Source of the DNA: an uncultured Paracoccaceae bacterium
Lineage (GTDB): Bacteria > Pseudomonadota > Alphaproteobacteria > Rhodobacterales > Rhodobacteraceae
DNA: 64,000 nucleotides
Assembly: GCA_945952025.1 (NCBI GenBank)
Contig: CAMFGW010000009.1
Coordinates: 1 to 64,000 of the forward strand
Direction of reading: 5' to 3'
This document shows, piece by piece, positions 8,065-17,522 of the stretch. A program made the position numbers and the translations under genes. Numbering within the stretch: position 1 is the stretch's first letter; every line of letters starts with the position of its first letter. The notes beneath the pieces are model-generated. The model searched no databases. It worked only from the letters and a program-made list of their open reading frames with translations, and had not been told where the DNA came from.

Positions 8065-9222
8065 TCAGAGGGTCAGCGACAGGACCGTGACGACCGACAC
8101 GGCGCCGAAGCCGTTGAAGGCGGTATTGGTCGCCGTCGAATAGGCGCCCATCCCCTCGATCACCAGGTAGTCACCCTCGGCGATCCCTTCGGGCAGGGGC
8201 ACTTCGCCCGGCAGACGGTCGACCGAGTCGCAGGTCGGCCCAAAGATGATGCGCGGGACGGTCGGGCCTTCGCGCTTCACGCCTGCGGGCGCGAGGACCG
8301 TCAGGCGGGTGATGACGCCGGCCAGAAGAAGCTCGTCCATCAGCCCGTAGGTGCCATCGTTCAGGAAGACATGGGTGCCGTCCCGGACCGCCTTCACCTG
8401 CGCGGCAGAGGTCATGCTTTCGGCCACCAGGCCACGGCCCGGCTCGCACACGAGCGCCGGGGCCTTGTCGCCGAAGGCTTCCCGGGTCACACGCCCGATC
8501 AGCGCGAAGATCGCCTCGAGCGGCGGAAGCTCGCCCTTCACGCGGTGCGAAGGGAAGCCGCCGCCGACGTTCAGCCGGCGCGCCTGGACGCCTGACTGCC
8601 GGCAGATCTCGGCCGCCGCACGGATGTAGGCGTCCCAGGTCATGGGGGCCGTGCATTGCGTGCCGGGGTGGAAGGTCAGCGACGGCACGAAGCCTGCCTC
8701 GGCCACGCGGGCCAGAAGTGCTGCCGCCACCTCGACCGTCGCGCCGAACTTGGCGCCGAAGTTGTAGGCCGCGCCCTCGACCGGCAGCTTGAAGCGCACG
8801 GTGATTTCGGTCGGCCCGTGCGGGTTCTGGGTCGGCACCAGCGCGATCAGCTTTTCAAGCTCGGACCGGCTGTCGACCGAATAAGACACCACGCCCTGCG
8901 TCACCGCGAAGGCGATTTCCGACTTCGCGCGGACGGGGTTGTTGTAGTGCATCGCCGCCCCCGGCGCGAGCCGGCGGATCATCGCGATCTCGACCGGCGA
9001 GGCGACGTCGAAGCCCTTGATGCCGGCGGCGACCAGGTTCTGGATCACCATCTCGGCCGGGTTCGACTTGACCGCATAGGTCACCAGCCCCGGAAATCCG
9101 TCCAGGAACCGCCGCGCGGTCGCCTGAAGGACAGAGGGCGCAAAGAAGATCACCGGATGTTCCGGTTCTTGCGCACGCAGAAATTCGGGCGGATTCGCCC
9201 AGATCGTCTTGGAAAGCCCCAT
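8065..9222 (-). CDS. Type III PLP-dependent ornithine/lysine/diaminopimelate-type decarboxylase
   Basis: 385-residue fold-type III decarboxylase of the eukaryotic-like ornithine decarboxylase group, making putrescine (or cadaverine) by decarboxylation. Landmarks are YAVKSNP (PLP lysine), the glycine loop LNVGGGFPSHRVKG, CEPGRGLVAES and FGPTCDSVDRLPGE, which holds the catalytic Cys and substrate-binding Asp supplied across the dimer. The chosen start, MGLSKTIW, has AAGGGA 8 nt upstream; a longer frame exists without a site. It is divergent from an Lrp-type regulator, a pairing that suggests control by amino-acid supply. Polyamine transport and catabolism genes lie at 31-39 kb. Confidence 0.87.
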   Translation of the reverse strand: MGLSKTIWANPPEFLRAQEPEHPVIFFAPSVLQATARRFLDGFPGLVTYAVKSNPAEMVIQNLVAAGIKGFDVASPVEIAMIRRLAPGAAMHYNNPVRAKSEIAFAVTQGVVSYSVDSRSELEKLIALVPTQNPHGPTEITVRFKLPVEGAAYNFGAKFGATVEVAAALLARVAEAGFVPSLTFHPGTQCTAPMTWDAYIRAAAEICRQSGVQARRLNVGGGFPSHRVKGELPPLEAIFALIGRVTREAFGDKAPALVCEPGRGLVAESMTSAAQVKAVRDGTHVFLNDGTYGLMDELLLAGVITRLTVLAPAGVKREGPTVPRIIFGPTCDSVDRLPGEVPLPEGIAEGDYLVIEGMGAYSTATNTAFNGFGAVSVVTVLSLTL

Positions 9223-9372
9223 CGGCCATATCCCTTGCCAACAAGGCGCAGCCACCTTTTTCCCCGGCTTCACGGGTCAGAAGACGCTTACGCGGTCCAC
9301 CAACCAGGCCAGCGGGTGCGTGAGCCGCCCATACACCTGAACGAGGCCCATATGGGGCACATTCTGTCCGAT

Positions 9373-9427
9373 TTGAACAGATGAACTGCTATAATTTTTA
9401 GTTATAATGACAGCAAGGCACAACAAT
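9373..9427. promoter_or_regulatory. AT-rich divergent promoter/operator, decarboxylase and Lrp gene
   Basis: This is a short AT-rich island in G+C-rich DNA. TTGAAC lies at 9373, and TATAAT occurs twice, at 9390-9395 and 9403-9408. The segment ATAATTTTTAGTTAT is a small dyad. Spacing does not give one clean sigma-70 promoter, but degenerate AT-rich dyads are typical of Lrp/AsnC sites, so autoregulation plus control of the decarboxylase is plausible. Confidence 0.5.
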
Positions 9428-9442
9428 ATGGCGGGATTCGCG

Positions 9443-9874
9443 ATGGACGAACTGGATCGGTCGATGCTGGGGCTTCTGGGGGCCGACGCGCGCATGTCGG
9501 TGGCCACGCTTGCCCGGCGGCTGAAGGTGGCGCGCTCGACCGTGCAGGCGCGGCTCGAGCGGCTGGAGGCGACGGGCGTGATCGCGGGCTACACCGTCAA
9601 GCTGGGCGAGGCGGCGCGCCAGGGACGCATCCGCGCGACGGTCCTGCTGACGATCGAGCCCCGCGCGCAGGCCAATGTGCTGAGCCGACTGAAGTCCATC
9701 GCCGAGGTCGAGCGGGTCCACACCACCTCTGGCCGGGTGGACCTGCTGTTGCAGGTCTCGGCGCCCTCGACCGCCGTTCTGGATGCGACGCTTGACCAGA
9801 TCGGCGAGATGACGGGGGTGAAGTCGTCCGAAAGCCTGATCCACCTGTCGACGAAGATCGACAGGGCTGTCTGA
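9443..9874 (+). CDS. Lrp/AsnC-family transcriptional regulator
   Basis: 143-residue feast/famine regulator. The N-terminal helix-turn-helix reads MDELDRSMLGLLGADARMSV..., with RRLKVARSTVQARLERLEATGVI. The C-terminal RAM domain (about residues 55-140) would bind an amino acid and drive oligomerisation. The start at MDELDRSM has GCGGGA 6 nt upstream; an ATG at 9428 (MAGFAMDEL) is an alternative. It is divergent from the decarboxylase gene and ends 3 nt before the convergent HxlR gene. Confidence 0.88.
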   Translation: MDELDRSMLGLLGADARMSVATLARRLKVARSTVQARLERLEATGVIAGYTVKLGEAARQGRIRATVLLTIEPRAQANVLSRLKSIAEVERVHTTSGRVDLLLQVSAPSTAVLDATLDQIGEMTGVKSSESLIHLSTKIDRAV

Positions 9875-9877
9875 GGA

Positions 9878-10543
9878 TCAGAAGGGCAGTTCGGGGTCGG
9901 GGCGCGCCAGATCGAATCCATCAAGGAAGGTCTGCGCCAGCGCCGGGTCGCCGGTGAAGGCGAAGCCGCCTTCGGCCAGGGACTGCACGAAAGTCTGCGG
10001 CCCGTAGACGACGCGGGCAACCCGGTTTGCGCTGCCCGCGAAGGACAGGTCCGCCGCCCCTGCCCCGCGCGTGACCCGGTAGCGGCCGGCGTCGAGGGCA
10101 ATCGCGAACGGCTCGCCGTCGATCAGGAACCCGGCCGTCAGCGTCAGGGGGACGGCGCGCCATTCGACCGCCATCGACAGCATGAGCGCAGACGGGCTGA
10201 TGAAGCGCCGCGGGTTGTGCCCCGGCTGGCCCGCCCCCCAGCGCGCCAGCGCCGCGACCACGGGCCAGAGCGCGCGGCCCGCGTCGGTCAGGGCGTAGAC
10301 GGCGATCGTCTGGGCAGGTGGCGGCAGCGGTTCGCGCGTCACGAGCCCCTGCCCCTCCAACGCCGAAAGCCGCTGGGTCAGGATGTTGGCGCTGATCCCC
10401 GGCAGCCCGGCGCGGATCGCCGAGAAGCGGCGGGGGCCAAGGAACAGTTCGCGCGCGATCAAAAGCGCCCAGCGGTCCCCCACAAGGTCGAGCGCGTGGG
10501 CGGCGATGCAGCCTTCATCGTAGGATCGGCGGCTTTCAGTCAC
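9878..10543 (-). CDS. HxlR-family winged-helix regulator with C-terminal sterol-carrier-like domain
   Basis: 221 residues starting at GTG. Residues 10-100 are an HxlR helix-turn-helix: CIAAHALDLVGDRWALLIARELFLGPRRF, then SANILTQRLSALEGQGLVTRE and YALTDAGRALWPV. The extra 100-residue C-terminal part resembles the SCP2-like extension found in longer HxlR proteins. The gene is divergent from a DUF1428-VOC-VOC operon with inverted repeats in the gap. Members often answer to redox or electrophile stress, but the signal here is unknown. Confidence 0.82.
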   Translation of the reverse strand: MTESRRSYDEGCIAAHALDLVGDRWALLIARELFLGPRRFSAIRAGLPGISANILTQRLSALEGQGLVTREPLPPPAQTIAVYALTDAGRALWPVVAALARWGAGQPGHNPRRFISPSALMLSMAVEWRAVPLTLTAGFLIDGEPFAIALDAGRYRVTRGAGAADLSFAGSANRVARVVYGPQTFVQSLAEGGFAFTGDPALAQTFLDGFDLARPDPELPF

Positions 10544-10544
10544 T

Positions 10545-10568
10545 TTAATTAACTATGAGTTGCTAGAG
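10545..10568. promoter_or_regulatory. AT-rich dyads between the HxlR gene and DUF1428 gene
   Basis: TTAATTAA at 10545-10552 overlaps AACTATGAGTT (10551-10561, an AACT/AGTT inverted repeat), immediately upstream of the GTG start of the regulator. This fits an HxlR-type operator acting on both divergent units. It is inferred from position and symmetry only. Confidence 0.5.
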
Positions 10569-10636
10569 ATAACCTAATATGCCAGCCTCTTCCCTGCAAG
10601 CCGACTCGGCGCGGACTGATTTTTGGGGGGACGGAC

Positions 10637-10999
10637 ATGGCCTATGTCGACGGTTTCGTGACGCCGGTCGCCGCAGGGGGGCAAGCGGCCTACCTCGACT
10701 TCACCCGCCGCGCCTGGGACCTGTTCCGCGAGCTTGGCGCCATAGCCACCTGGGAAAACTGGGGCGACGAGGTGCCCGAGGGCCAGGTCACCAGCTTTCC
10801 GCGCGCCGTCGATCTGCGGCCGGGCGAAGTCGTGGTCTTTTCCTGGATCGTCTGGCCCGACAAGCCCACGCACGAACGGGCGATGAAGGTCATGATGTCG
10901 GACGAGACGATGAAACGGCTCGGGCCGATGCCCTTCGACGGGCGGCGGATGATCTACGGCGGCTTCACGACGATCTTCAAGGACGAGGCTACGACATGA
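10637..10999 (+). CDS. DUF1428 family protein (YbaA-like)
   Basis: 120-residue member of DUF1428, a small ferredoxin-fold family of unknown function. Family signatures are MAYVDGFVTPV at the N-terminus, TWENWGDEVPEGQVTSFPRAV in the middle and MPFDGRRMIYGGF near the end. GGGGGA lies 6 nt before the ATG. Its TGA overlaps the start of the next gene by 4 nt, giving a coupled three-gene operon opposite an HxlR regulator. Confidence 0.9.
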   Translation: MAYVDGFVTPVAAGGQAAYLDFTRRAWDLFRELGAIATWENWGDEVPEGQVTSFPRAVDLRPGEVVVFSWIVWPDKPTHERAMKVMMSDETMKRLGPMPFDGRRMIYGGFTTIFKDEATT

Positions 11000-11763
11000 A
11001 AAGCTTTCACGGACTGCCCTGTTGGTACGAACTCGCAACCTCTGACCCCGATGCCGCGCAGCGCTTCTATGCCGGCGTCTTCGGCTGGACCTGGGCCAGC
11101 GCGGGGATGGAGGGGTTCGACTATCGGCTCGGCTCGGCCGGCAGCTCGCGCGTGGCGGGGATGATGGCGATGCAGCCGCAGGTGCCGATGCCCTGCTGGA
11201 CCGCCTATATTGCCGTCGACGATTGCGACAAGACGGCGGCCCAGGCGACCAGGGCTGGCGCGCAGACCTATGTGCCGCCGACCGACATTCCGAATACCGG
11301 GCGCTTTGCCGTGCTCGCCGATCCGCAAGGCGCGGTCATGGGCATACTGCAACCCCTGCCGATGGAGGTGCCGCCCGAAAGCGGCGCCTATGACATGTCG
11401 AAGCCCGGCCATGGCGCCTGGCTGGAACTGATGTCGTCGGACCCGAAGGCGGGTGCTGCCTATTACGACGCGCTCTTCGGCTGGCGCGAGTCGCGCTCGA
11501 TGGACATGGGCGCGATGGGGGCCTACCGCATCTTTGCGCGGGACGGGCAGGACCTTGGCGGCATGATGGGGCTTGGCGATGCGCCGCAGTCCTGCTGGCT
11601 GGTCTATTTCGGGGTGGAGGGCGTCGACCGGGCCATCGCTGCGATCACCAAGGGCGGCGGGAAGGTGCACAACGGGCCGATGGAGGTGCCGGGCGGCGTC
11701 TTCGTCGCGGTCGCCAACGACCCGCAAGGCGCCTGGTTTGCCGTGGTGGGACCAAGGGGATGA
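10996..11763 (+). CDS. Two-domain VOC-family protein (glyoxalase/dioxygenase fold)
   Basis: 255 residues made of two VOC modules. The first is at about 5-120 (CWYELATSDPDAAQRFYAGVFGW ... FAVLADPQGAVMGI). The second is at about 135-253 (AWLELMSSDPKAGAAYYDALFGW ... VFVAVANDPQGAWFAVV). Tandem VOC proteins of this kind bind metal and a small substrate; the nearest characterised relatives include hydroxylase-like and antibiotic-binding types, so the activity is open. It overlaps both neighbours by 4 nt (ATGA), so the operon is strongly coupled. Confidence 0.88.
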   Translation: MKSFHGLPCWYELATSDPDAAQRFYAGVFGWTWASAGMEGFDYRLGSAGSSRVAGMMAMQPQVPMPCWTAYIAVDDCDKTAAQATRAGAQTYVPPTDIPNTGRFAVLADPQGAVMGILQPLPMEVPPESGAYDMSKPGHGAWLELMSSDPKAGAAYYDALFGWRESRSMDMGAMGAYRIFARDGQDLGGMMGLGDAPQSCWLVYFGVEGVDRAIAAITKGGGKVHNGPMEVPGGVFVAVANDPQGAWFAVVGPRG

Positions 11764-12257
11764 GCCTCACCGCAACCGACGACCGGCTCGTGACCTGCCT
11801 CTGGTTCGACGGCCGCGCCCGGGAAGCGGCCGAGTTCTATGCGGCGACCTTCCCCGACAGCCGCGTGGGCCGGATCACAAAGGCGCCCATCGACAACCCC
11901 TCGACACCGGCGGGCGCGGAACTGACCGTCGAGTTCACCGTCCTTGGCCGCCAGTTCGTCGGGCTGAACGGGGGGCCGGGCTATCCCTTCACGCAAGCCA
12001 TCTCGTTTCAGGTGATGACCGACAGCCAGGCCGAAACCGACCGGCTCTGGGACGCGCTGACCGCAAACGGCGGGGCCGAGATCGCCTGCGGCTGGTGCCG
12101 GGACCGCTTTGGCCTGCCGTGGCAGATCACGCCGCGCGCGCTGATGGCGGCCTTCACCAACCCCGACCGCGCGGCGGCAGCACGGGGGATGGCGGCGATG
12201 ATGGACATGGTCAAGATCGACATCGCGGCGATCGAGGCAGCCGTCAGGGGCGACTGA
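11760..12257 (+). CDS. VOC-family protein, PhnB/3-demethylubiquinone methyltransferase-like fold
   Basis: 165-residue single VOC domain of the PhnB-like subgroup: VTCLWFDGRAREAAEFYAATFP, VEFTVLGRQFVGLNGGPGY, then CGWCRDRFGLPWQITP and the tail ALMAAFTNPDRAAAARGMAAMM. Older annotations name this family 3-demethylubiquinone-9 3-methyltransferase, but there is no SAM-binding motif and the name should not be taken as function. It is the last gene of the HxlR-linked operon. Confidence 0.85.
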   Translation: MSLTATDDRLVTCLWFDGRAREAAEFYAATFPDSRVGRITKAPIDNPSTPAGAELTVEFTVLGRQFVGLNGGPGYPFTQAISFQVMTDSQAETDRLWDALTANGGAEIACGWCRDRFGLPWQITPRALMAAFTNPDRAAAARGMAAMMDMVKIDIAAIEAAVRGD

Positions 12258-12303
12258 GGGTGGCTGGGGGCCCGCATGAGGCCCCCTGATGACCCCTACC
12301 CGC

Positions 12304-12331
12304 TTGGCCTTCGGCGCCGGGCGCGCTAGAC
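12304..12331 (+). promoter_or_regulatory. Probable valS promoter
   Basis: TTGGCC and CTAGAC are separated by 16 nt, the same TTGnC...CTAG style seen before the CAU tRNA (19180) and at 63936. It lies 30 nt upstream of the chosen valS start, with AAGGGA (12347-12352) between. Confidence 0.5.
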
Positions 12332-12360
12332 CCAAGGACGACAGTCAAGGGAAGCGACCG

Positions 12361-15300
12361 ATGCCGATGGACAAGACCTTCACCCCCGCGGAAGCCGAGG
12401 CGCGGATTTCCCGTGCCTGGATCGAAACGGGGGCCTTCCGCGCCGGGGCGAACGCCAGGCCGGGGGCCGAGAGCTTCTGCATCATGATCCCGCCGCCGAA
12501 CGTCACCGGCTCGCTCCACATGGGTCATGCCTTCAACAACACGCTTCAGGACATCCTGGTGCGCTGGCACCGGATGCGAGGGCACGACACGCTCTGGCAG
12601 CCGGGTCAGGACCATGCCGGCATCGCGACCCAGATGGTCGTGGAACGCGAGCTGGCCCGCACCGGCCAGCCGACGCGGGCCGAGATGGGGCGCGAGGCCT
12701 TTCTGGAAAAGGTCTGGGAATGGAAGGCACAGTCCGGCGGCACCATCATCAACCAGCTGCAAAGGCTCGGGGCAAGCTGCGACTGGGACCGCAACGCCTT
12801 CACCATGGACGCGCATTTCCAGCGCGCCGTGATCCGGGTCTTCGTCGACCTTTACGACAAGGGCCACATCTATCGCGGCAAGCGGCTGGTGAACTGGGAC
12901 CCGCATTTCGAGACGGCGATCTCGGACCTCGAGGTCGAGCAGACCGAGGTCGCGGGCCGGATGTGGCACTTCAAATACCCGCTCGCGGGGGGCCAGACCT
13001 ATGAATATGTGGAACGCGACGCCGACGGCAACGTGACCTTCCGCGAGGAGCGCGACTATATCTCGATCGCGACGACGCGGCCGGAAACCATGCTGGGCGA
13101 CGGGGCGGTCGCGGTTCATCCGTCGGATGAACGCTACAAGCCAATCGTCGGGAAACTCTGCGAAATTCCGGTCGGTCCGAAGGAACACCGCCGGATGATC
13201 CCGATCATCACCGACGAGTATCCCGACCCGCATTTCGGCTCGGGCGCGGTCAAGATCACCGGGGCGCACGACTTCAACGACTATGGCGTGGCCAAGCGCA
13301 ACGACATTCCCTGCTATCGGTTGATGGACACCAAGGCCGCGATGCGCGACGACGGCCCGCCCTATGCCGAGGCGGCGGAACAGGCGAGTGCGCTGACCCG
13401 CGCCTGGCTGGTGCGCAAGGGCTTTGTCCAGCCGGGCTTCACCGAACAGCCGCTGACCATGACCGACGCCGAGGTCGATGCGATCAACCTGGTGCCGGAC
13501 GACCTGCGCGGCCTTGACCGCTACGAGGCCAGGAAGCGCGTGGTCGAACAGATCAACGCCGAGGGGCTGGCCGTCACCACCCTGAAGAAGTCGATCGACA
13601 AGGAGACGGGCGCGGAACATCTGGAGCGCGTGCCGCTGGTCGACCAGAAGCCGATCATGCAGCCCTTCGGCGACCGCTCGAAAGTGGTGATCGAGCCGAT
13701 GCTGACCGACCAGTGGTTCGTGGACACGGCCAAGATCGTCGGCCCGGCGCTCGACGCGGTGCGCGACGGCACGACGACGATCATGCCGGCCAGCGGCGAG
13801 AAGACCTATTACCACTGGCTTGAAAATATCGAGCCCTGGACGATCAGCCGCCAGCTGTGGTGGGGCCACCAGATCCCGGTCTGGTATGGCCTGCCGATGG
13901 GCGCGCGCCACTTCCACGACGATGAAGGCGATGATGCGCTGGACGAGGCGGAGCTGTTCCGCCTGCTTCTCAGCAACGCGCTCGTCCATGGCGGCAGCCG
14001 CGCCCATGCCTCGGCGGATTTCGAGGCCGTCACCAGCCGCTTCCAGGACGACATCGCCAGCCTGCCGGCCCCCCTGAACCACGCCCGGATCGTCGAGGTC
14101 GCAGACCGCGACACCGCCATCCACCGCTTCGCCGCGGCGCTGGCGGACTACAACCTCAGCCAGGATCCGACGCACCTCATCTACCCGGTCTGGCGCGATC
14201 CCGACGTGCTCGACACCTGGTTCTCGTCCGGGCTCTGGCCGATCGGCACGCTCGGCTGGCCGGACGACACGCCGGAACTGAAGCGCTATTTCCCGACCAG
14301 CGTCCTTGTGACCGGCTCTGACATCCTGTTCTTCTGGGTCGCGCGCATGATGATGATGCAGCTGGCGGTCGTGGGTCAGGCGCCGTTCCACACCGTCTAT
14401 CTGCACGGGCTGGTCCGCGACGCCAAGGGCAAGAAGATGTCGAAGTCGCTCGGCAACGTCATAGACCCGCTTGATATCATTGACGAATATGGCGCGGACG
14501 CACTCAGGTTCACCAATGCCGCCATGGCCTCGCTCGGGGGCGTGCTGAAGCTCGACACGAGCCGTATCGCGGGCTACCGGAACTTCGGCACGAAACTCTG
14601 GAACGCCACCCGTTTTGCCGAGATGAACGGGGTCTGGGAAGGTCATCAGACGCAAAGCGCCCCCCCCGCCGCCACGCATACGGTCAACCGCTGGATCATC
14701 GGCGAGGTGGCGCGGACCCGGCTCGCGGTCGACGAGGCGCTGGCCGCCTACCGGTTCAACGACGCGGCGCAGGCGCTTTACGCCTTCGTCTGGGGCAAGG
14801 TCTGCGACTGGTATGTGGAATTTGCCAAGCCGCTGATGGACGGCGCCGAGGCGGCGGAAACCAAGGCGACGATGGGCTGGGTGCTCGATCAGTGCTTTAT
14901 CCTGATGCACCCGATCATGCCCTTCATCACCGAAGAGCTGTGGGGCCTGACGGGAAGCCGCGCCAAGATGCTGGTCCATGCCGACTGGCCGACCTATGGC
15001 GCCGAGCTGATCGACGCCGATGCGGACCGCGAGATGAACTGGGTGATCGCGCTCATCGACGACATCCGGTCTGCCCGCGCGCAGATGCGGGTGCCGGTCG
15101 GGCTGAAGCTGCCGATGGTCATCACGGCGCTCGACGACCGCGGCCGGGCGGCGCTGGCGCAGAACCGGGCGCTGGTCGAGCGGCTGGCGCGGGTGAACGA
15201 GATCACGGAAGGCGCGGCGCCGAAAGGGTCGGTCACGATCGCGGTCGAGGGCGGCAGTTTCGCGCTGCCTCTGGAAGGCGTGATCGACATCGCGGCCGAG

Positions 15301-15486
15301 AAGGCGCGGCTCGAAAAGTCGGTCGAGAAGCTGGAAAAGGACGCGGGCGGCCTCAGCGGGCGGCTTGCCAACCCGAAGTTCGTGGCTTCGGCCAAGGAAG
15401 AGGTGGTCGAGGAGACGCGCGAGGCGCTGGCGGCCCTGCAGGACGAGGCGGCAAAGCTGCGCGCAGCACTTTCGCGGCTGGGCTAG
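12361..15486 (+). CDS. valS: Valyl-tRNA synthetase
   Basis: 1041-residue class I synthetase that charges tRNA-Val and edits Thr. The HIGH motif appears as [14 protein letters not shown] near residue 45, the editing domain carries [15 protein letters not shown], and the KMSKS loop is [12 protein letters not shown] near residue 695. The anticodon-binding domain and the C-terminal coiled-coil arm ([18 protein letters not shown]...) follow. The start at MPMDKTF has AAGGGA 8 nt upstream. Between IPVWYG and [10 protein letters not shown] there is a segment of about 100 residues where E. coli has about 33. It also contains no visible Cys-based zinc site. Confidence 0.97.
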   Translation: MPMDKTFTPAEAEARISRAWIETGAFRAGANARPGAESFCIMIPPPNVTGSLHMGHAFNNTLQDILVRWHRMRGHDTLWQPGQDHAGIATQMVVERELARTGQPTRAEMGREAFLEKVWEWKAQSGGTIINQLQRLGASCDWDRNAFTMDAHFQRAVIRVFVDLYDKGHIYRGKRLVNWDPHFETAISDLEVEQTEVAGRMWHFKYPLAGGQTYEYVERDADGNVTFREERDYISIATTRPETMLGDGAVAVHPSDERYKPIVGKLCEIPVGPKEHRRMIPIITDEYPDPHFGSGAVKITGAHDFNDYGVAKRNDIPCYRLMDTKAAMRDDGPPYAEAAEQASALTRAWLVRKGFVQPGFTEQPLTMTDAEVDAINLVPDDLRGLDRYEARKRVVEQINAEGLAVTTLKKSIDKETGAEHLERVPLVDQKPIMQPFGDRSKVVIEPMLTDQWFVDTAKIVGPALDAVRDGTTTIMPASGEKTYYHWLENIEPWTISRQLWWGHQIPVWYGLPMGARHFHDDEGDDALDEAELFRLLLSNALVHGGSRAHASADFEAVTSRFQDDIASLPAPLNHARIVEVADRDTAIHRFAAALADYNLSQDPTHLIYPVWRDPDVLDTWFSSGLWPIGTLGWPDDTPELKRYFPTSVLVTGSDILFFWVARMMMMQLAVVGQAPFHTVYLHGLVRDAKGKKMSKSLGNVIDPLDIIDEYGADALRFTNAAMASLGGVLKLDTSRIAGYRNFGTKLWNATRFAEMNGVWEGHQTQSAPPAATHTVNRWIIGEVARTRLAVDEALAAYRFNDAAQALYAFVWGKVCDWYVEFAKPLMDGAEAAETKATMGWVLDQCFILMHPIMPFITEELWGLTGSRAKMLVHADWPTYGAELIDADADREMNWVIALIDDIRSARAQMRVPVGLKLPMVITALDDRGRAALAQNRALVERLARVNEITEGAAPKGSVTIAVEGGSFALPLEGVIDIAAEKARLEKSVEKLEKDAGGLSGRLANPKFVASAKEEVVEETREALAALQDEAAKLRAALSRLG

Positions 15487-15490
15487 TGTC

Positions 15491-15823
15491 ATGGCGGGGT
15501 GGAACCGGCTCGCGGAACGGCAGATCCTGAAGGCGCGGGCCGAAGGCAAGCTCGACGGGCTGGCAGGTCAAGGCGCGCCGCTGCCGGACCGGACCGGCAA
15601 CGCCTTCGTCGGTGCGGCGGATGCGGTCGGGTTCCGACTGATGGCGGAAGCGGGTGCTGTGCCGGAGGAAATCCTGATCGGCCGCCAGATCGCCGAGGCG
15701 AAGGCCCGCTATGCCACCCAGACCGACGAAGAGGGCCGCCGCGCCGCCATGGCCGACATCGCGCGGCTCGACCAGGCCCGCGCCATCGCGGCCGAGGCGC
15801 GCCGCGCCTTCCTGAAAGGCTGA
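15491..15823 (+). CDS. DUF1992 (DnaJC28-like conserved domain) protein
   Basis: 110-residue protein covering the DUF1992 domain: WNRLAERQILKARAEGKLDGLAGQGAPLPD at the N-terminus, then VPEEILIGRQIAEAKAR. This domain also occurs in DnaJ homolog C28 and in E. coli YhdN; no biochemical role is settled. The start lies 4 nt after the valS stop, and the next gene begins 5 nt after its stop, so it is likely co-transcribed with both. Confidence 0.85.
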   Translation: MAGWNRLAERQILKARAEGKLDGLAGQGAPLPDRTGNAFVGAADAVGFRLMAEAGAVPEEILIGRQIAEAKARYATQTDEEGRRAAMADIARLDQARAIAAEARRAFLKG

Positions 15824-15828
15824 CCCGG

Positions 15829-16944
15829 ATGCCCGACCGTTTCCTGACCCTTCTGGCCCGCTCGCTTCCCGCCACTGTGCCCTTCGTCGGGCCAGAGGCG
15901 CAGGAACGCGCGCGGGGTGCCGCCTTCACCGCCCGCCTAGGCGCCAATGAAAGCGGCTTCGGCCCCCCCGCCGCGGCCATCGCCGCGATGGAGAGGGCCG
16001 CGTCCGAGGTCTGGATGTATGGCGACCCCGAGGCGCACGAGCTGCGCCGGGCCATCGCCCGCCACCATGGCGTCGCGCCAGAGGCGGTGATGATCGGCGA
16101 GGGGATCGACGGTCTTCTGGGCCTGCTCGTGCGGCTGACGGTTGGCGCCGGCGATCCTGTCGTGACCTCGGACGGGGCCTATCCGACCTTCGCCTTCCAT
16201 GTCACCGGCCACGGCGGGCGGTTGCACAAGGTCCCCTACCGCGACGGCGCCGAGGACCCGGAGGCGCTGGCCGCCGCCGCCCGGGCGGTCGGGGCGAAGC
16301 TGGTCTATTTCGCCAATCCCGACAATCCGATGGGCAGCTGGCACGGGGCGGACCGCGTCGCCGCGCTGATCGCCGACCTGCCGCAGGACAGCCTTCTGGT
16401 CCTGGACGAGGCCTATGTCGATCTGGCGCCCGAAGGCACCGCGCCGCCCTTCGACACCGGCTGCGCGAATGTCATCCGTTTCCGCACCTTCTCGAAAGCC
16501 TGGGGGATGGCGGGGGCGCGGGTCGGCTATGCGATCGGCCATCCGGGGCTGATCGCGGCCTTTGACCGGGTGCGCAACCATTTCGGCATGGGGCGGGTGG
16601 CGCAGGCCGGCGCGCTTGCGGCGCTGTCCGACCAGGGGCACCTCGCGCGGGTGCGGGGGCTGGTCGCTGCGGCGCGCGAGCGGGTCGGTCAGATCGGGCG
16701 CGGCCACGGGCTGACGCCGCTGCCTTCGGCCACGAACTTCGTGGCGCTGGATACAGGCCGCGACGGGGACTTTGCCCGCGCGCTGGTCGCGGCACTCGGC
16801 CGGCGGGGGGTGTTCGTGCGGATGCCGGGGGTGGCGCCCCTTGACCGCTCGATCCGCGTTTCCTGCGGGCCGGACGCGGCGCTTCACCGTTTTGCGGCGG
16901 CGCTGCCCGACGCCCTGGCCGAGGCCTTGGCCTCTCAGAGGTAA
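15829..16944 (+). CDS. PLP-dependent aminotransferase, histidinol-phosphate aminotransferase-like
   Basis: 371-residue fold-type I aminotransferase. Key segments are TARLGANESGFGPP (substrate side), YFANPDNPMGSW, LLVLDEAYVDLAP (cofactor Asp and Tyr) and RFRTFSKAWGMAGARVGY with the Schiff-base Lys. The C-terminus holds IRVSCGPD with the carboxylate-binding Arg. It belongs to the HisC-like group, but without other his genes nearby the substrate may be another amino acid such as an aromatic one, so I give no symbol. Its 3' end overlaps the convergent purN end by 10 nt. Confidence 0.85.
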   Translation: MPDRFLTLLARSLPATVPFVGPEAQERARGAAFTARLGANESGFGPPAAAIAAMERAASEVWMYGDPEAHELRRAIARHHGVAPEAVMIGEGIDGLLGLLVRLTVGAGDPVVTSDGAYPTFAFHVTGHGGRLHKVPYRDGAEDPEALAAAARAVGAKLVYFANPDNPMGSWHGADRVAALIADLPQDSLLVLDEAYVDLAPEGTAPPFDTGCANVIRFRTFSKAWGMAGARVGYAIGHPGLIAAFDRVRNHFGMGRVAQAGALAALSDQGHLARVRGLVAAARERVGQIGRGHGLTPLPSATNFVALDTGRDGDFARALVAALGRRGVFVRMPGVAPLDRSIRVSCGPDAALHRFAAALPDALAEALASQR

Positions 16945-17522
16945 AGGGGCGTCCGGTCGCCTTCGGCGAAGCGGCGCAGGACGGCCGGGTAGAGGCGGTG
17001 TTCCTGGTAAAGGACGCGCGCGGCCAGCGTATCGGCCGTGTCGCCCGGCTCGATCGCCACCCGCGCCTGGCCCAGGATCGGCCCGGCGTCCAGATCGGCC
17101 GTCACCTCATGGACAGTGCAGCCCGCCTCCCTGTCGCCGGCCGCGAGGGCGCGGGCGTAGGTGTCGAGGCCGGGATAAAGCGGCAGAAGCGAGGGGTGGA
17201 TGTTCAGGATCCGGCCCGCGAAGCGGTCGATGACGCCGGGCGTCAGGATGCGCATGAAGCCCGCAAGGCAGATGATGTCGGGGTTCGCCGCCTGCAGGGG
17301 GCCAAGAAGTGCTGCCTCGAACGCCTGCCGGTCGCGGCCGAAGGCGCGGTGATCTACGACCGCAGTCGGCACGCCCAGCGTCGCGGCGCGGTCGAGCCCC
17401 ACGGCGTCCGGGTTGTTCGACAGGACCAGCGTGGCGCGCGCGGGGTTGTCGCCCCGCATGCTTTGCACCAGCGCCACCATGTTGGTGCCACCCCCGGAGA
17501 TAAGGATGGCAACGCGCTTCAT
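16935..17522 (-). CDS. purN: Phosphoribosylglycinamide formyltransferase
   Basis: 195-residue GAR transformylase that uses 10-formyl-THF in step 3 of purine synthesis. Conserved pieces are [15 protein letters not shown] (phosphate loop), [27 protein letters not shown] with the catalytic Asn and His, and [13 protein letters not shown] with the catalytic Asp. The ATG overlaps the purM stop by 4 nt (ATGA), giving the standard purM-purN operon. Confidence 0.96.
   Translation of the reverse strand: MKRVAILISGGGTNMVALVQSMRGDNPARATLVLSNNPDAVGLDRAATLGVPTAVVDHRAFGRDRQAFEAALLGPLQAANPDIICLAGFMRILTPGVIDRFAGRILNIHPSLLPLYPGLDTYARALAAGDREAGCTVHEVTADLDAGPILGQARVAIEPGDTADTLAARVLYQEHRLYPAVLRRFAEGDRTPLYL

Noticed and set aside
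12244-15549. An 1100-codon open frame antisense to valS
   Set aside because: It is a by-product of high G+C codon bias in valS. Its translation is Arg/Asp/His-rich without any domain, and the opposite strand encodes a complete ValRS.
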